A DNA stretch of 64,000 bases from Eleginops maclovinus. Its lineage: Eukaryota; Chordata; Actinopteri; Perciformes; Eleginopidae. The notes below the pieces were generated by a model that saw only the letters and a program-made list of their open reading frames with translations, did no database searches and was not told where the DNA came from. The stretch is taken from positions 5,825,043 through 5,889,042 of the forward strand of contig NC_086362.1 of assembly GCF_036324505.1 (NCBI RefSeq), given 5' to 3'. The position numbers were made by a program, and so were the translations under genes. How positions within the stretch are numbered: the stretch's first letter is position 1; the number at the start of each line of letters is the position of its first letter. Shown one piece after another: positions 25,078 through 42,890 of this stretch.

Positions 25078-25939
25078 TGTGAGTCGCAGTTGGGCGTGGT
25101 TTCAATGAATAATCCCTCCCAGAGAACATTGTTTACAGGTTCTGGTCTTGTTTTGGCTCATTTGGTGAAAAATGTCATTACATACCTGAAACAAACCATG
25201 AATAACGTTCCCTTCCGCCACCCAGGTGTTTTTGCATTTACGAAAAGTAATTTATACGAAGGTTCTTTTAAAGTTGTTTCTTTCCAAAAACCACTCGGGG
25301 AGGCAGAGCAGAGGCATACCATTTTTAAACATGACCATAACATCAGAAGGCTAGTTGTACTGTTAAATGAAACACAGAGGATAATGATAGATTTCGATTA
25401 AATTCATTTTAGGCTACTGTTTTAGGAACCATGGGCTACTTTATGGTCTGCTTCCTGTGGATCTTAGAGCCACCAAAATTGAGATGTAGAAGTAATGTTC
25501 TGTACTATAAAATAGTTAGTAGCACTTGAGAATTGAGCCAATTTGAAACTACTGCACCTACAATGGCTTTGCATAATGGATTTGAATATATCTGCACTGT
25601 TGTTGTTCGAGTTTGTATCTTTATGGTTTAGTGCCATTTGAATAAAAAAGCCAAGAAAATGAACTTTCATCTAAATTTCATTGTTCATTTGAGCAGTCAC
25701 ACTTTTCTGACCTTTTGAATTAAACATTTGTTGGATATTTTTTCTCCATTTTGTAAGGCTCACTATTTTTTCAAGTGTCCGTAATATCTGTTTACAGGCC
25801 ACTAATGCAAATACAGTGTTGTTCAGTTAGGGGTCCATCAACAACTTAGCACTTAGCTTATCACAAGGAAAATTATATATCTTCCAAAAATAATAACCCT
25901 GTGACAAAGATGATGAATACAATATCCAATAAAGACAAG

Positions 25940-26818
25940 AAACACAGGTAGCTTTTAATCACATTTTATCATGTATGGTGATGAATGGAGAGAAAGAGCC
26001 AGTAATGCAGCTGTATACAGAGTTCAGATCTATTTTTTTCTTTTAAAAAAAGGAGACAAACTTAAAAAAAGAGAAAATTGCACACAGCTTTACAATACCT
26101 TTTAGAAATTAAGCCATCTAAATTAACAATAACAACAACAATAATCATAGTAGCAGTCAACAAAATAATCTTACCACCTAAAGCAGAGGATGATTATTTA
26201 GTCTGAATTATATTACACTCCTTGCTAAGGTCGGATGCAGGGCAGCCCACTAAATTCATATTCAGACTTCAGTTTTTTCTAGGAAAAGAACTGCTGCAAA
26301 AGTTATCCTTTACTTTGCCCGAGACAAAAATGGCCTTCACCTTGTAGATGCTATTCATTTCCTAACCTAAACTCAAAACCCACTTCATATAGTCCTGCAA
26401 GGCAGCAGTTTGGACAAACAAAAATCTATCTTCATTGTCAACTAGATCTGATTGGAACTCAATTACTATGTTTTTCTTCACTTAACCCCGGGGTAAATAT
26501 TTACGGCTTGGTTCTAACATTACTTTGTTATTCCTGATCAGTTTGTAAAGCATTATCAATTACGACACTAGAAAAACAACTGGCCACGAGACCACTTAGA
26601 TCATGCCGCTAGTGAAAAGTGGAGGCAAATACAATTCAGACTGCAGAATAATAGAGACATATATGGATGGGAGAGGGGTATTGTATGGGTGGTGAAAGTG
26701 CATTTGACATATTTTTACTCTGGGAACTCTAAGCTGCTCGGCTGGATTTAATATTTAAATGAATGCACGGTGGAGGTCTCAGAAACGTGGGTAGTGGTTG
26801 TGGGGGATGGTAGTGGGA
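25940..26818 (-). other. gabarap: gabarap 3' untranslated region
   Basis: Minus-strand noncoding sequence after the gabarap stop. A variant signal, ATTAAA on the minus strand (TTTAAT at 25954-25959), is the most plausible poly(A) site I found. Between this and the tRNA fragment (25080-25940) I see no gene. Confidence 0.4.
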
Positions 26819-31319
<4,501 letters not shown>

Positions 31320-31320
<1 letters not shown>

Positions 31321-32121
31321 TATCGTTACGAGCCATTGATTTTATTCAGTCACTGTGTCCTGTGAGGGGGAAAGACTGACGGTGATGGCTGAGAAAAAAA
31401 CAAATCTCAGGGTTCGCTCGGCTATTTGTCCAGAAAAAAATGCCAGTGGGATGGTGTGTTGCAAGCAAAAGTCCACGAATTATACCATCGAAAGTTGATC
31501 CATTCTTGTTCAAGGAAAATAAACGTACCTCAGGAATCAATGAATTACCGTGGATCTAAAAAAAGGGCGTTTTTTTATTCCCCCTGCTCAGAAGTTAAGA
31601 CAGTTAAACGATGAATTGTCTGCTTAAGTGCAATGTCCGATGATGATGGAGGAGAAGAAGAAGAAATAAAGTGGAATTGTCTTGGTTGCTTCGCTGATCC
31701 CGCCCCCCCCACCCCTCCCAATTGTCAAAAGAGTTTAAAAAGGACTAACGAACTCAGCAAGCATACTCCGACTCACAAGCTCACCTCCATACGCACAGTC
31801 AGTATCAGGAGCAATAAGGCAGAGAGGCTCCGTATTTCTTTTGGAAAAAAAAACAAATACAAATAAAGAATCAAGAAGAAGAAGGAAAAAAAAAAAAGCT
31901 GGCCCCCTCCCCACCCTCCTCAGTAGTTTGTGGGCTCTGGTCATCCCGTACTGTTCGTCCCATGTTAGGCGGTCACCCCAACCCCTCGTCTCCTCAGGAC
32001 GGGTCCGAGGGGCTCACAGGGGGGGCTGCTGGGCCGTCTGTGTGGGAGCGGAGGGCAGGACGGAGGCCGGCAGAGAGGAAGAGGCCGGTCAACAAGCCCC
32101 GCCCCCTCCGGATTCAGCCAA
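31320..32121 (-). other. ctdnep1: ctdnep1 3' untranslated region
   Basis: GC-rich just after the stop, then A-rich and pyrimidine-rich tracts. Poly(A) candidate TTTATT at 31341-31346 on the reverse strand. No coding segment supported. Confidence 0.4.
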
Positions 32122-35100
32122 TCACCAGAGTCGGTGCTGATGGAGGTTTCGACTGAGGACGGAGCGGACATCAGCGGTGAACCTAGGAGAGAGAGAGAGG
32201 CGATTAAAATAGGAATAGCTTGACATTAAACATTAATACTTTTTGTTGGCTATCTCCATTTACAGAGATCCCTTAACAACAGACTTATCAAGGGCTTAAG
32301 AATATTTAAAAAATGACAGAAAAACAATGATAGAAAGTATTTGAAACGGTCCAAAAGTTAGACATTGGAAGAGGATTGTGTATGTTTTGTAAAGAACTAT
32401 GTTGGATAAGATGTATTTCTCTTATTGGGCATAAAGACTAGGAACAGGCTCTTTCTAAAGTCAAAAATTAAGCCTACAAACACTCTGAAGCCTAGCCAAT
32501 AAAAACTGTGCATCTCATCTGTTAATTCTATCCATGATTAAAATAAGAATAACAGAAAAACAGTATTTCGGGCGCTGGTTACGCTGTAGCTTACAAAACA
32601 AACAAAAGTAAATCATCCTGTCGCGCTGCACTGAAGTACCCTCTCAGACCACAGTGAGGGTTGCCAGATAGGATTACTAATCAACCGCTAACTGCATCTG
32701 ATATTAACAAAACAAACCTTTGAGTATACCGATGTTTCAACATGATAGACAGGTGAGGTCTATGGGGAAACTCTGGAGAGGAACAGACATTGTAGTGCTA
32801 TGTAGATGCACATCTTTAGTCAATAAGCAGGTTGTGTGAACTACTATATTATATAAGCATTTGTCAACGCCTTTTTTGAAATACGATTGTGACCTGCAGT
32901 CAACCTAAATGCCCTACCTTGCACTACTTGAATCACCTCAGAGCATTTGTATACAGACAGTTTCTCCCAAGTCAAGGTGCTTGCATTACGGATAAGCTTT
33001 CATGCCGACTTTATCATGCCTCTTTACCTTAGTGCATCCAGCATAGGCAGCAAGTTAAGAAGTGCTGTGTCACTAGGGTCGCTGAACCAGGACTTGATGG
33101 GTATTGCATTGTCTGGAGGGCGGGAAAAAAAAGCAGTTGTGTCAGGGAAATGGACATGGTGGTGATTTGATGCTGCTGCTAAAGAGGTCACAGAGCTTTA
33201 GAGTGTCTGCAGATTTAATGCACTGTTACAGCATTTACAATACGAGCTTTGTACTGAGAACAAAGTGCTCAATTATGTGTCCTCTTCCTGCGGCATCACA
33301 AGGTTAAGGCGTTTGAGATGAAACCTTGTGGACTTATTAAGTAAAAGAGAAGATCTGCCACCTTTTACTAAATTGTGGATGGAAAATGTAGTCGATTGAA
33401 CCTTTAAATTCCCCAGTGCGTGCTATATTGACAGAGAAAGCTGAGTTGGCAGCTGCAGAATGTGTTCTTCCTGTTTGCAGCACCGTCATTGGGTGTTACC
33501 GTGACAAAGACATATGAAAGGCCTACTTGGATTAGTCTCCTCCTCTACGAAGCTCTAGGGCTTCTTACTGAAAACCAGCTACATTTAAGAAGCATTTAAA
33601 CACATCATTATGCTTGATGAAGACCGATCACGGCTTTGTTATATTGCTGCATTTATTTAAGGTGGTGTATCTAAGCCTGCATTGGCCATGAAACAAGATA
33701 TGGATGGCCAAAACCTGGATGAAACTTGACCGCAATGCATCCCGGTACAGCTGGCACGGCTCCGTAAGAGAACTCAGCATTCTCTGTCAATATGGCGAAG
33801 AATTTGTGGGTTTGTCAGAGGACATTGACCATCAACACTGATGGAAATGTCCCCTTAGAGATGGATGCACACGGAAATCAAAACATTGAACTATAATTTG
33901 AAGTCTTACCTGGATGGCTACGATAAGCGCCAGGCGAGTTATCCAGTATGACAATACTGGACAGGTCATCGTGTACTACAGACAGGTCTTTAATATAACT
34001 ACCTAGATCCAATGTACAGTGCTGGCAAAAAGAGACAAAAACACGGAAATGAGACACTTTGTAAGGACAATGGATCCAAAGAAGCCTCAGCACTATTAAC
34101 TTTAATATTTGTTGTTTAAATAGAGTAAAGAAAACAGTACCTGTCTGTAGTATCTGCGTTTCAGGATGTTCCTGTTGTTGTCCAGCTTGTCTGCCACTGC
34201 TGAGCCATAGATCTCCATACTCGCTGTGAAAACCACCAGCTCATACCACTGGCTCACCTGTGCGCACATAACGCAGACAATAGTTAAGGTAAACAAGTGA
34301 CAGTAAGTGCAGCACAAGTCACGAGGGATCATCGCCAAAGCAGAGACAGTTTAATAATATGAGAGTGCAGTTCAATGGAGAGCGAAGGCAGAGAGGACAG
34401 GGGATTAAAGGGTGAGGGAGGACATGAGGAAGACCTGGGAAATGATGTTTTATATTCACAGTGTGTTTCCCTTCCATGTTCATTTGAGTGACACTCACCA
34501 CTTCTAAAAAGAAGTCAACATGTGGCCTTTTATGTACAAAGAATCTGACTGGGTGCTTGTCAATGACGACCTGCATGGGGAAAGAGAGACACACAGGGTT
34601 TAGTTTTGAATGCATATGTGTTCCGACATGTACAGATGTGTCTGGATGCTCTTACTTTGAGGATGAAGTCTGGCGGCGTGCCAGGTCTCACTGTAGGTCT
34701 GAGGACCCCGTCATGGTGAGAGTGGATCAGCGTCTCGTCCAGGTCCAGAACCAGGATCTTCCGCTTTACTGCATCTGGAGTTATTTATATAAAATGAGAC
34801 ACTTGAGCCACTTTATCTGTCAGTACATCCACACAAGAAACCAGGTTACCAACACAAATGAGTTAACACAGGAAATCTCGTATTCAGATGCACTGTGATG
34901 ATGGTTAGTGCAAAATCTGCAGATAAATACAGTCCGTAATCAGACCATGTAACCTCATTTTGAAACCACGACTTGCTTAGTGTGTTAGTGACGAAAGAGG
35001 AAAATCCTTTGACATGTTTTAGAGCACAGTGAAAGAAAAGGGCTCCGTAGTTAAGGAGTGCAAAGCTCATATCTATATGCAAACGCGGAGAAAATTAAGA

Positions 35101-38100
35101 GACCACTCCAAATCTTTCTTAAATCTTTGTCTCTACATGAATGGCAGCCATTCCATTGTCTGTTGTTTATAGAATACAATAAAAAAACAAAGAAAAATCA
35201 TTAACTCAAAGACATACCTATAAATAATGAAACTAGAGAAAGTGATAATGCTGAAGTGGTCTCTTAATTATTTCCGCAGGCTGTATGTTCTCAATAGAGA
35301 ACATGTATATTATTTGGGTCAAAGGTCAACCCACAATGAGTTTGCATTGTAGACACAGCGACACATTTGGTTTCCTACTATTGTCACAGCCACACACACA
35401 CAGTTTTTCCAGCTGGCCTCCCTATCGATACATTTAGTGACTTCTCAGACCCTCATAGCAACTTTTACAAAGCAACTAGAAACAGACTGATACGGACTGT
35501 AAGGGAAGAACGCTAAAAGTATATGTTGTTATTCATTCCTATGAAGGCTACTCAAGAGTATTCAAAATTCTGTCAGCAGCACAAAGCCTCGCTCTTCTTT
35601 TGCAGTAAGTTTGGGGCATGCAGGTAGGAGTACATATATTACATTACATAGATTTTTACATAAATAAAAGATAAATAAATAGCTTCACATATAAATAGTT
35701 GACTCTGTATAATAGGCATACATACATAATATAGAAAGGTAATCTCGACTCGTATTGTGTCAACATTGAGCTGAAATGACTTCTGGAGAACTAAAGAGGC
35801 CACCTGATGTTCTTCTTTTCAGACTTTTAGTTGGACTTCGGTCTAAGATCTGGCGTTAACATGTGCCTTTTGTGATGCGATCACAAATGGACCCCAGTTC
35901 TCATAAGAATGTGTATTTTTGGATACATTCTATGAACACATAAATAAAAGCTTTTGGGAGGATGTGAGGATAGTAGCAGGCTAGTGGGTGTCAGTCCTGT
36001 GCAGAGCACCAACACACACACTCACATCACCGCCAGCATGATAACATCTGATGTTCAAAAATACACAGTGTACAGACGTGGACAAATCTAGCATCTGACC
36101 GCTAACTTCCGCTCTAAGTCGAATAGGGGGTTCTGCAATGTGACCGAGGACATGCTGGTCAAAGATTGCAGCCATATGTTGCAGACCACCTCCAAATGTG
36201 TGTGTGTCTCAATGAGTCTTGGGTGAAACCGGATGTGTCATTAGAGCCGTTCACATGTGATCTAATAAAAGGACGCATGTTAGAACTAGGTTTTGAACAT
36301 GGCCTTATGGCCTTAACACAGGGTGATGTTTTGGGGTACTTAATCCAGGGACTATTTCCATTCTTCACTGGTATTTCTAGCTTTGGTTCAGCGGGTGTAG
36401 ATTGGCTGTCTACATGGTCAGCTGTTGGGCCCTACACAACCGATTCAAATCAATTATGAGATAATACACCAAGGGTTGTAAGGGATTCTCAGAGCGTCCT
36501 GGTTAAAGAAGTTAACAAACAATTAGAACACCAACGCATCAAAATACATATGTCAACAAGGCATATTGCTCTTCTGATGTTAGGTAACTTGACAATATAT
36601 AGACTACAAAAACATGGCTGCTCCTGAACTCAGCTTATTTGGTGCCTTTTCATTATTGTGATGTGAGAGGTATGTGCCAAAAAGTCTTGTAAACCACAGT
36701 CAGTTTAATTCCACCCACAGCACCAGCAGAAATACCAGCCACCTACAGCCAAAGGAGTCACTCATTCACTTGAAACTGGACCTGGATCTCCAGCTGAGGT
36801 CGCGGTAGTGAGTGAGAGGCGAGGAGAGTGAAACTGAAAAACGTTAACGAGTCAACGGCGCGCTTCTGAATGAGCTCTCCACAGACAGGAGGGGATCTCC
36901 TCCGGGGTGCACTGCCAGTGTAAGAGCTGCCTTTAAGCTTCTTTTATTTCCTCTAAACTTTCAGACAGCTCACACCTCGTCACTGGTAAGAGTCAGAGAG
37001 GGAAGCTGCTTCTTTTCGTCACGCCATGTTGGGTGGATCCTGACATTTAACCGCCAGTAAAATTCAGTTTTTCGGACCATTGCTTTTCAGCATTCTGCTA
37101 CAGGTGGGGACACTTTGGTCTGTTTGCTGCCTCGTTATTGGTAAAGGATTGCTGTGCAGTGGAGTTTAAAATGCCAAACATAATTTAGATTATGCAGTAT
37201 CGGTACGGATGAATTATTATTGATGAGCTGTGGTTTTGCTCTTGTTTCTTTGCCAGGAATAATCTCATCACACATGCTCATTCACAGCTGTGCAACTGGC
37301 ATTTCCTCTAAAGCGCTGATGTTATCCGAGGGGATTCAAATATTTCATATGAAAAAGGACTTTTTTTTCTTCTACTTGTTTGGCTATTCATTTCAATGAA
37401 CGATAATCTAAACTTCGGCCAAATGACTTGCACGCAAAAGCCTTTTTGTGACAACAATAACGGGCTGAAGTAGCAAAACAGGTTCTCTGAAACAACTGAG
37501 GAAGAAAACACAGTCACCTGTTTGCATTTAGCCGTCTAATCCTCCTCATTAATACAGCTTCAAACAACAGTCATGAAGCATATGATCACTTTTTCTAACT
37601 TCTTCCTTGACGGACTGGTTCAACTTGCACTCACAGTCAGTTCCCAATGCAATTTTGTTTTGATATTGTCTCATCCATTTTAAAGCAGCTAACAATTTAC
37701 CGCGCCAAACATGTCTTTACAGTAGCTGTGCAGCCGCATCATGACATCACCACATGTACTCACTGAGTCTGTTTCTGGAGATAGGTGACAGCGGCAAAGT
37801 GTCGTATCGCACCGTCTGATACTGGATTATCTGCAGAGGAACAAGGAGGAGGAAACAGTCAGTCACACACAACAACACACAATGTATAAAACGTACTGTA
37901 CTTAAATGCATCATGGATAGACTTCAAGGGTTTGTGCTTTTTAGTGATTAAAAACTCTTTAAAGTGTCTGACAACTTCATTTTGTGGGATATTAAATGTG
38001 TTTTGGGAACAGGTCTGCAGAAGTTCAATCTGGACCGGAGTCCGATTTGATGAAGGCTTGGACTAGTCTTGGTCTTGGTTGTGATGCATAACTCAAACAA

Positions 38101-41100
38101 GTAAGTATTAAGGGCCAGTGATATACTTTTAACTCTGATATATTTGTTTTTAATCCCGTCATTTTTAGTCTGTTGCCTACCATTTTGCATGGATTAACCA
38201 AAGTGAGCTGTTATCAGGCTGTGTACGCAGGAGAGCAGAGGATTAGCACTGGAAACACACTATGCCTGCAATGTCTTAAACAGGACTGGATTTTCTCTGG
38301 ACTTGGCCTGACTGCCTATGAAGTTGGTCTAGACTTAGAGTTGACTAAACCAGGTCTAAGACTTGATTTTGACTCAATTTAATTGGACTTGACTACAGCA
38401 CTGTGTGGGAATCCTTTGACGCAAAATACTCAGTTTTAAATCATGTTAATTGCCTAAATCTTTAGGGATATTTAAACAGGATTTAAACTACACAGAGCTC
38501 AGCGTTCTGGCTTACGTCACCAGAAAAGATCCTAAAACCTTTGTCTTTGGATTGAAAAACTTGACCTTTGAAGACAATACATCTTTTGCTTTACATCAGC
38601 ATTAGGCGAGAGCACAGAGGAACACTCCATATTGAAATGAACTCAGTTGGGACCACCCTGTGACTCCTCCTCTCGAGTTTGACTACAGAGAGGAACCTTT
38701 CCAGCGCCGCTCATTGCCCCGGGGCTCTGCACTTTTCTTCACAGGGCTATTTTTATCCCCCCAGCTGTCAGTGGGTGTCAGCGGAGCGTGGGGCACACTG
38801 AGAAAAGGAGACTTGCAGGGTGACTTTGACTGAGCCTCGGTCCCTAGGCTCGGGACAGGGCCTCCCTCAGTGTCCCCTCCCACTGCTGCCTGGCAGAGTC
38901 CGCTCGGGGGAAGCCTATTGGTGCCAGCAGCTGCTGAGCACCAGGGGGGGGACCCTCACCCTCGACTCTATGCACCTCCAGGAGCGTCTACCTGGACCCT
39001 AGACCCACAAACTCAGACTGAGTCTCTTTCCTCCAGACCAGGGCTGTCCAAAACCAACAATTTAAATAATCCTGCTCTGCAGACCCGAACAAAAACCTGT
39101 TTTCTATCCTGTTGATTATTGTGATTAATGACTTGGTTTCAGGGATTTAATGGATTCAAACACTTCCAGATTCCCAGAGATATTTAGTTTGCTACAAGTA
39201 ACAATCTGAAAGCCAAACAAGTTGTTGCACTCTTTTTTACGACTTTACACAAGTTATTGATTATCAGAATTGTGGTTTCCTTTTCTGTAGAATTACTGAT
39301 CAACTAAACCATTTAGGCTTTACTATAACCCCTAAATAAGGACTAATGTGTTGTTAGACAAGATGATCAGTACTAGTTCCACACCTGGTTCAACACCGTT
39401 ACGTCTCATGCAGCTGATACTAAACCGAACCATTATGCAACACTAATAAACAACCATATAGTCATCTGTGACACGGAGTAGCGTGCATGGGATTATCACC
39501 TGGCCAACATTGATAATCCAATAGAGCCTATATCCATCCAAATGTTTGGATCAGGTTACTTTATGGATTGCAGACTTCTCAAACTGAAACACTGTGAGCC
39601 CTGCCTTACTTACAGGCAACAGAAGAAGAAGTTAACACAGATTATTAGATCTATAAACTGGGTTTTAATAGTTAGAAGAAACTGGAGTGATCTACTCTTG
39701 CATCCATATCTTGTTTTATAGGTTTTACGCAAATCTTTGTCATCAAATCACCTGCTTACTTTACGATCACCTTCATTATGTTTCTTTCTACTTTGGTGGC
39801 AGCTTGATCATGACTGTATTTCATCGCATATTGTAAACAACAGCGCTAAACTGTGAGTGAGACGGAGAGAAACAGAGGGAATGAGAGAGAACAGTACGCT
39901 CTCTGTGCTGACATAATCCCTCTCACTTCAGCCATAACATGGACTGGTCTACTCACTCTCAGGGACTGTTGACAAGTGTAACTGCTGCACAACAAACTGG
40001 AGACAAACCTCAAGCATCAAGACGATTACAACACACAGGGGCACTCCTGCAAGCTTTGTTGGCTTGATATGGAGCTTGAGCCGAAGTCCGCTCGTATTAC
40101 ACCACATATGCATGTCTATTAACGACTCAACAACACCTGTGTGAGTGTCTAAGTTACAGGCGGCCAGCTTCTATCACCTTAAATGCCATGTTTATTGTGG
40201 AGGCATTTGTTAGCAATTGAAGGTGACCTGCGGGTTTGTACTAGCTGCTCCTCAAATGTTATGGTTAAGCGATTCCAATTTGAACTGTAGTAGAAAAAGT
40301 CCTTCATTTTGCACATCCCATCACTTAAAAGAAACTATGCACCAAGTAGTTAGGGTATTGGTAAAGTATTAGAGCATTTGTTGACCAACTATGCCAAACA
40401 TTGTAAGGTTAGGCTTCTTTAATGGGATGATTTTATGGGTTTCTGTTTTATATTATTCTTAATTGATTTTCTTTTTAAACATGAGATTTTTTAATTGTCT
40501 GTGATGGACACGTTGCACTATTAGTTTGACATGGTAAAGCAAAATTGGTTAATCAGCTAAACAATAACCTTTAGATGTACCTATAGTGGAAGTTATTTTT
40601 GGTTGCAGCTGTGCATTTCAGTGCACTTTAACATGTATGACACATGACACTTCCTATGTTGCAAATTAAATGTGTTACTCTATTCAATATCCTATACGTT
40701 TTAGTTGGTACTCCGCATCTTTCTGCTGAATTCTGCAACAATACAGTTGACACTGATAAGGGGGAGGTTGATGCTACTCAGGCAGTGGGGTTACCATAAC
40801 TAATTGAACCAAATCACGATGGATGCATGAAGTGAAACTGAAAATTACAGCACAGGTGAGGCACACATATCTAAAGGAGTCAGTGATCTTAAAGATAGTT
40901 GTTTAGATACATGACCCATGGCAACGTGGCAATACTTTGCACAGTTGTCACAAAAACACAACAGAATCAAATGCCAGATGTATTTCAAACCCCTTCTCAC
41001 CGTTCGTAGGTGCTTCCTGAGGATGTACATGATGAAGCCCCATATTCTCGACGTTACGCCGAGAAAAGTGCGGATGCCAAGTAAACACTGCCGGGTCTTC

Positions 41101-41105
41101 AGCAT
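32122..41105 (-). CDS. ctdnep1: CTD nuclear envelope phosphatase 1 (Dullard)
   Basis: Membrane-anchored HAD-type Ser/Thr phosphatase of the nuclear envelope and ER. With its partner CNEP1R1 it dephosphorylates lipin, controlling membrane synthesis, and it also dampens BMP signalling. Eight exons: 41105-41001, 37830-37764, 34774-34656, 34570-34499, 34257-34141, 34021-33910, 33112-33028 and 32182-32122. They total 738 nt, 245 residues (human 244), with all phases exact. Residues about 7-29 form the hydrophobic N-terminal anchor. The catalytic DxDxT motif is [16 protein letters not shown], followed by [20 protein letters not shown], the second HAD motif [18 protein letters not shown], and [11 protein letters not shown] with the conserved Asp. 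It ends LHQHRLW as in human. An upstream in-frame ATG at 41117 would add four residues; the chosen start matches the family. Intron 1 is about 3.2 kb, intron 2 about 3.0 kb. Confidence 0.97.
35076..35285. mobile_element. Tc1/mariner-type MITE in ctdnep1 intron 2
   Basis: A 210-bp non-coding element with TA at each end. The inverted repeats of about 31 bp share GCGGA followed by AATTAAGAGACCACT; the perfectly matching core is 35093-35107 against 35255-35269. The interior has no open frame. The TA boundaries and short length fit a miniature element mobilised in trans by a Tc1-like transposase. It lies in the intron between exons 37830-37764 and 34774-34656. Confidence 0.75.
37831..41000 (-). 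other. ctdnep1: ctdnep1 intron 1, no gene seen
   Basis: About 3.2 kb without recognisable coding sequence on either strand. A GC-richer patch at about 38640-39000 has short open frames but no similarity I recognise. Confidence 0.5.
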
Positions 41106-42650
41106 GTTGACGAGCACGCAAAGACCCTACAGTAACTTCAATACTCAATCGATAGCACGCTTTTCCCCGAAGTTGTCGGGATAACTACTAAGGGAACTTG
41201 CTTGCTAGTGAGTCAAAACCTGTATTTTAGCCACAGCCGCCAAACTAGCAATTCAAATTAACATGAGGCCAAGCAAACGTGTGAGTACCTTGCTCTGCAC
41301 ACTTGTGGCACAATTAGCATTAAATAGAGTACATTTGCATCGTAACTGTGAAATACAAACGTGGCCGTGGTCAAAATAATTGCTGCCGCACGACGACTGC
41401 TGCTGCTGTGTGGACCTTAGCACGCAGCTCGTTGACAAGCTAGCTGTGGAGCTAGCTGTGTACCCACTAACGTTAGCTAGCAGCCACCGAGCTACCGCTA
41501 GCTCGACAGGGTGACCACCTTGAACCTTGGACAAAAATACCCCAAAAAAGCAGTGGGGTCGCTCGTTGTCAAGCTCTGGTTCAACGTGCCTTCACTGTGT
41601 GCGGCGTCCGAAAGAGACGGCTTTACAAAAGTTCCACAAAGTCAAACCGGCTCGGTTAAAATCGGTTTGTAGTCCAGTAGAAATCCGGAATGAAACTGCG
41701 AGCCGCCATCGCCGCCTTGCCGTCACTTCCGCGAGGAATCCTGTGGTAGCGCGCAGCACGTCCACGTGGAAGGAAAATAAACAGACGTGGACGAGCAAGA
41801 GTGTGAGCCGGGTGAATCTGTGAAAAATATCTGCAGTTTGAGTCTGTTATGTATTATTTCAGCTACCATTTAAGTAAGAATGGTGCAGTTTAACAAGATG
41901 TGATATGATTTCTGTTAAGATGTTTTAAAAGTGGCTTGATTTGTGTCAATAAACCTCACTGTGATTCAAAGTTGTTAAACAATAAAACATGAAAATGTTT
42001 GGTATGCGTGAGTGAATACTTTTGATAGGCAGTGTGTAAAATTTGGCAGGGGCTGCTTGCACAGCTGTCAGAAGACACGTGGCCTCGCTCACTAGCAGTT
42101 AAAAAAAAACAGTTGTCTCTAGTTTACAGTGAATTACTTCAAATTGTTGGGAAACTAATTAACAATCCCCTCTGACACTAGCATGTATAAAGCAGATGTT
42201 TGTGTGGTGTATTTTATTATTGTAAATGGTATCATTGAAAAGGTTTTATCATTTCATGCAAATATGATATATCCCCCATTAAGGAGTTCAAATGTGCCAA
42301 CATCATTTACAATGAAATGACAGATAACATAACTGCAGTCAATAGAAATTATTACTTTTAATCGTGGCTGATGGAAGAATTGTATAATGTAGGATTGTTA
42401 GAGTTTTTAGAAAAGATAAAATAAATATCTTCAGAAAAGTCAGAAAAATAGCTTTTTTTTGGTTAACAGAACATATGTTTTCCTCTGGTATCAATGAATT
42501 AGTCTTGTGACCCAGCTAGTAATTATTTTGTCCTGACCTCTGCAACAACTGCAACAAATCATTGTGTAAAGAGACAGTTGGATGATGCACTAGATGGACA
42601 TGAGATTGTACATAACATGTACAACCTTCAATATGATGGAAAAACAAAGT
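41106..42650. other. ctdnep1 5' region and spacer to elp5 3' end
   Basis: 41106-41800 is GC-richer and should hold the ctdnep1 5' UTR and promoter. The remainder is AT-rich spacer. No additional gene recognised. Confidence 0.4.
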
Positions 42651-42890
42651 GTTGTAACTGTTGGATAAAGGCATAGTTTTATTCAGCAAGAAAAAAAAGT
42701 ATCTTGAAAAAAGGCGATAAATAATATTATAAAACACTCTTGGATAAACCCATTTCCTAAACATAATACAGAGTTCCTGCAGAAATGTACATTAATTTAT
42801 ATCTTCAAAACTCCATGTGATGGCGGTAAGAATCCTACTACTGTAAACCAAAAAGTGTCTTGAATAGCAAGTTGGTTTTGTTGCCGAATC

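Noticed and set aside
25090..25401. 103-residue plus-strand open frame beside the tRNA fragment
   Set aside because: No recognisable domain and no promoter or splice evidence; considered chance.
31633..31866. Acidic open frame beginning MSDDDGGEEEE on the plus strand
   Set aside because: Lies antisense in the ctdnep1 3' UTR in purine-rich repeats; no other support.
38683..39002. GC-rich open frames inside ctdnep1 intron 1
   Set aside because: No similarity or splice logic; the composition alone explains the long frames.
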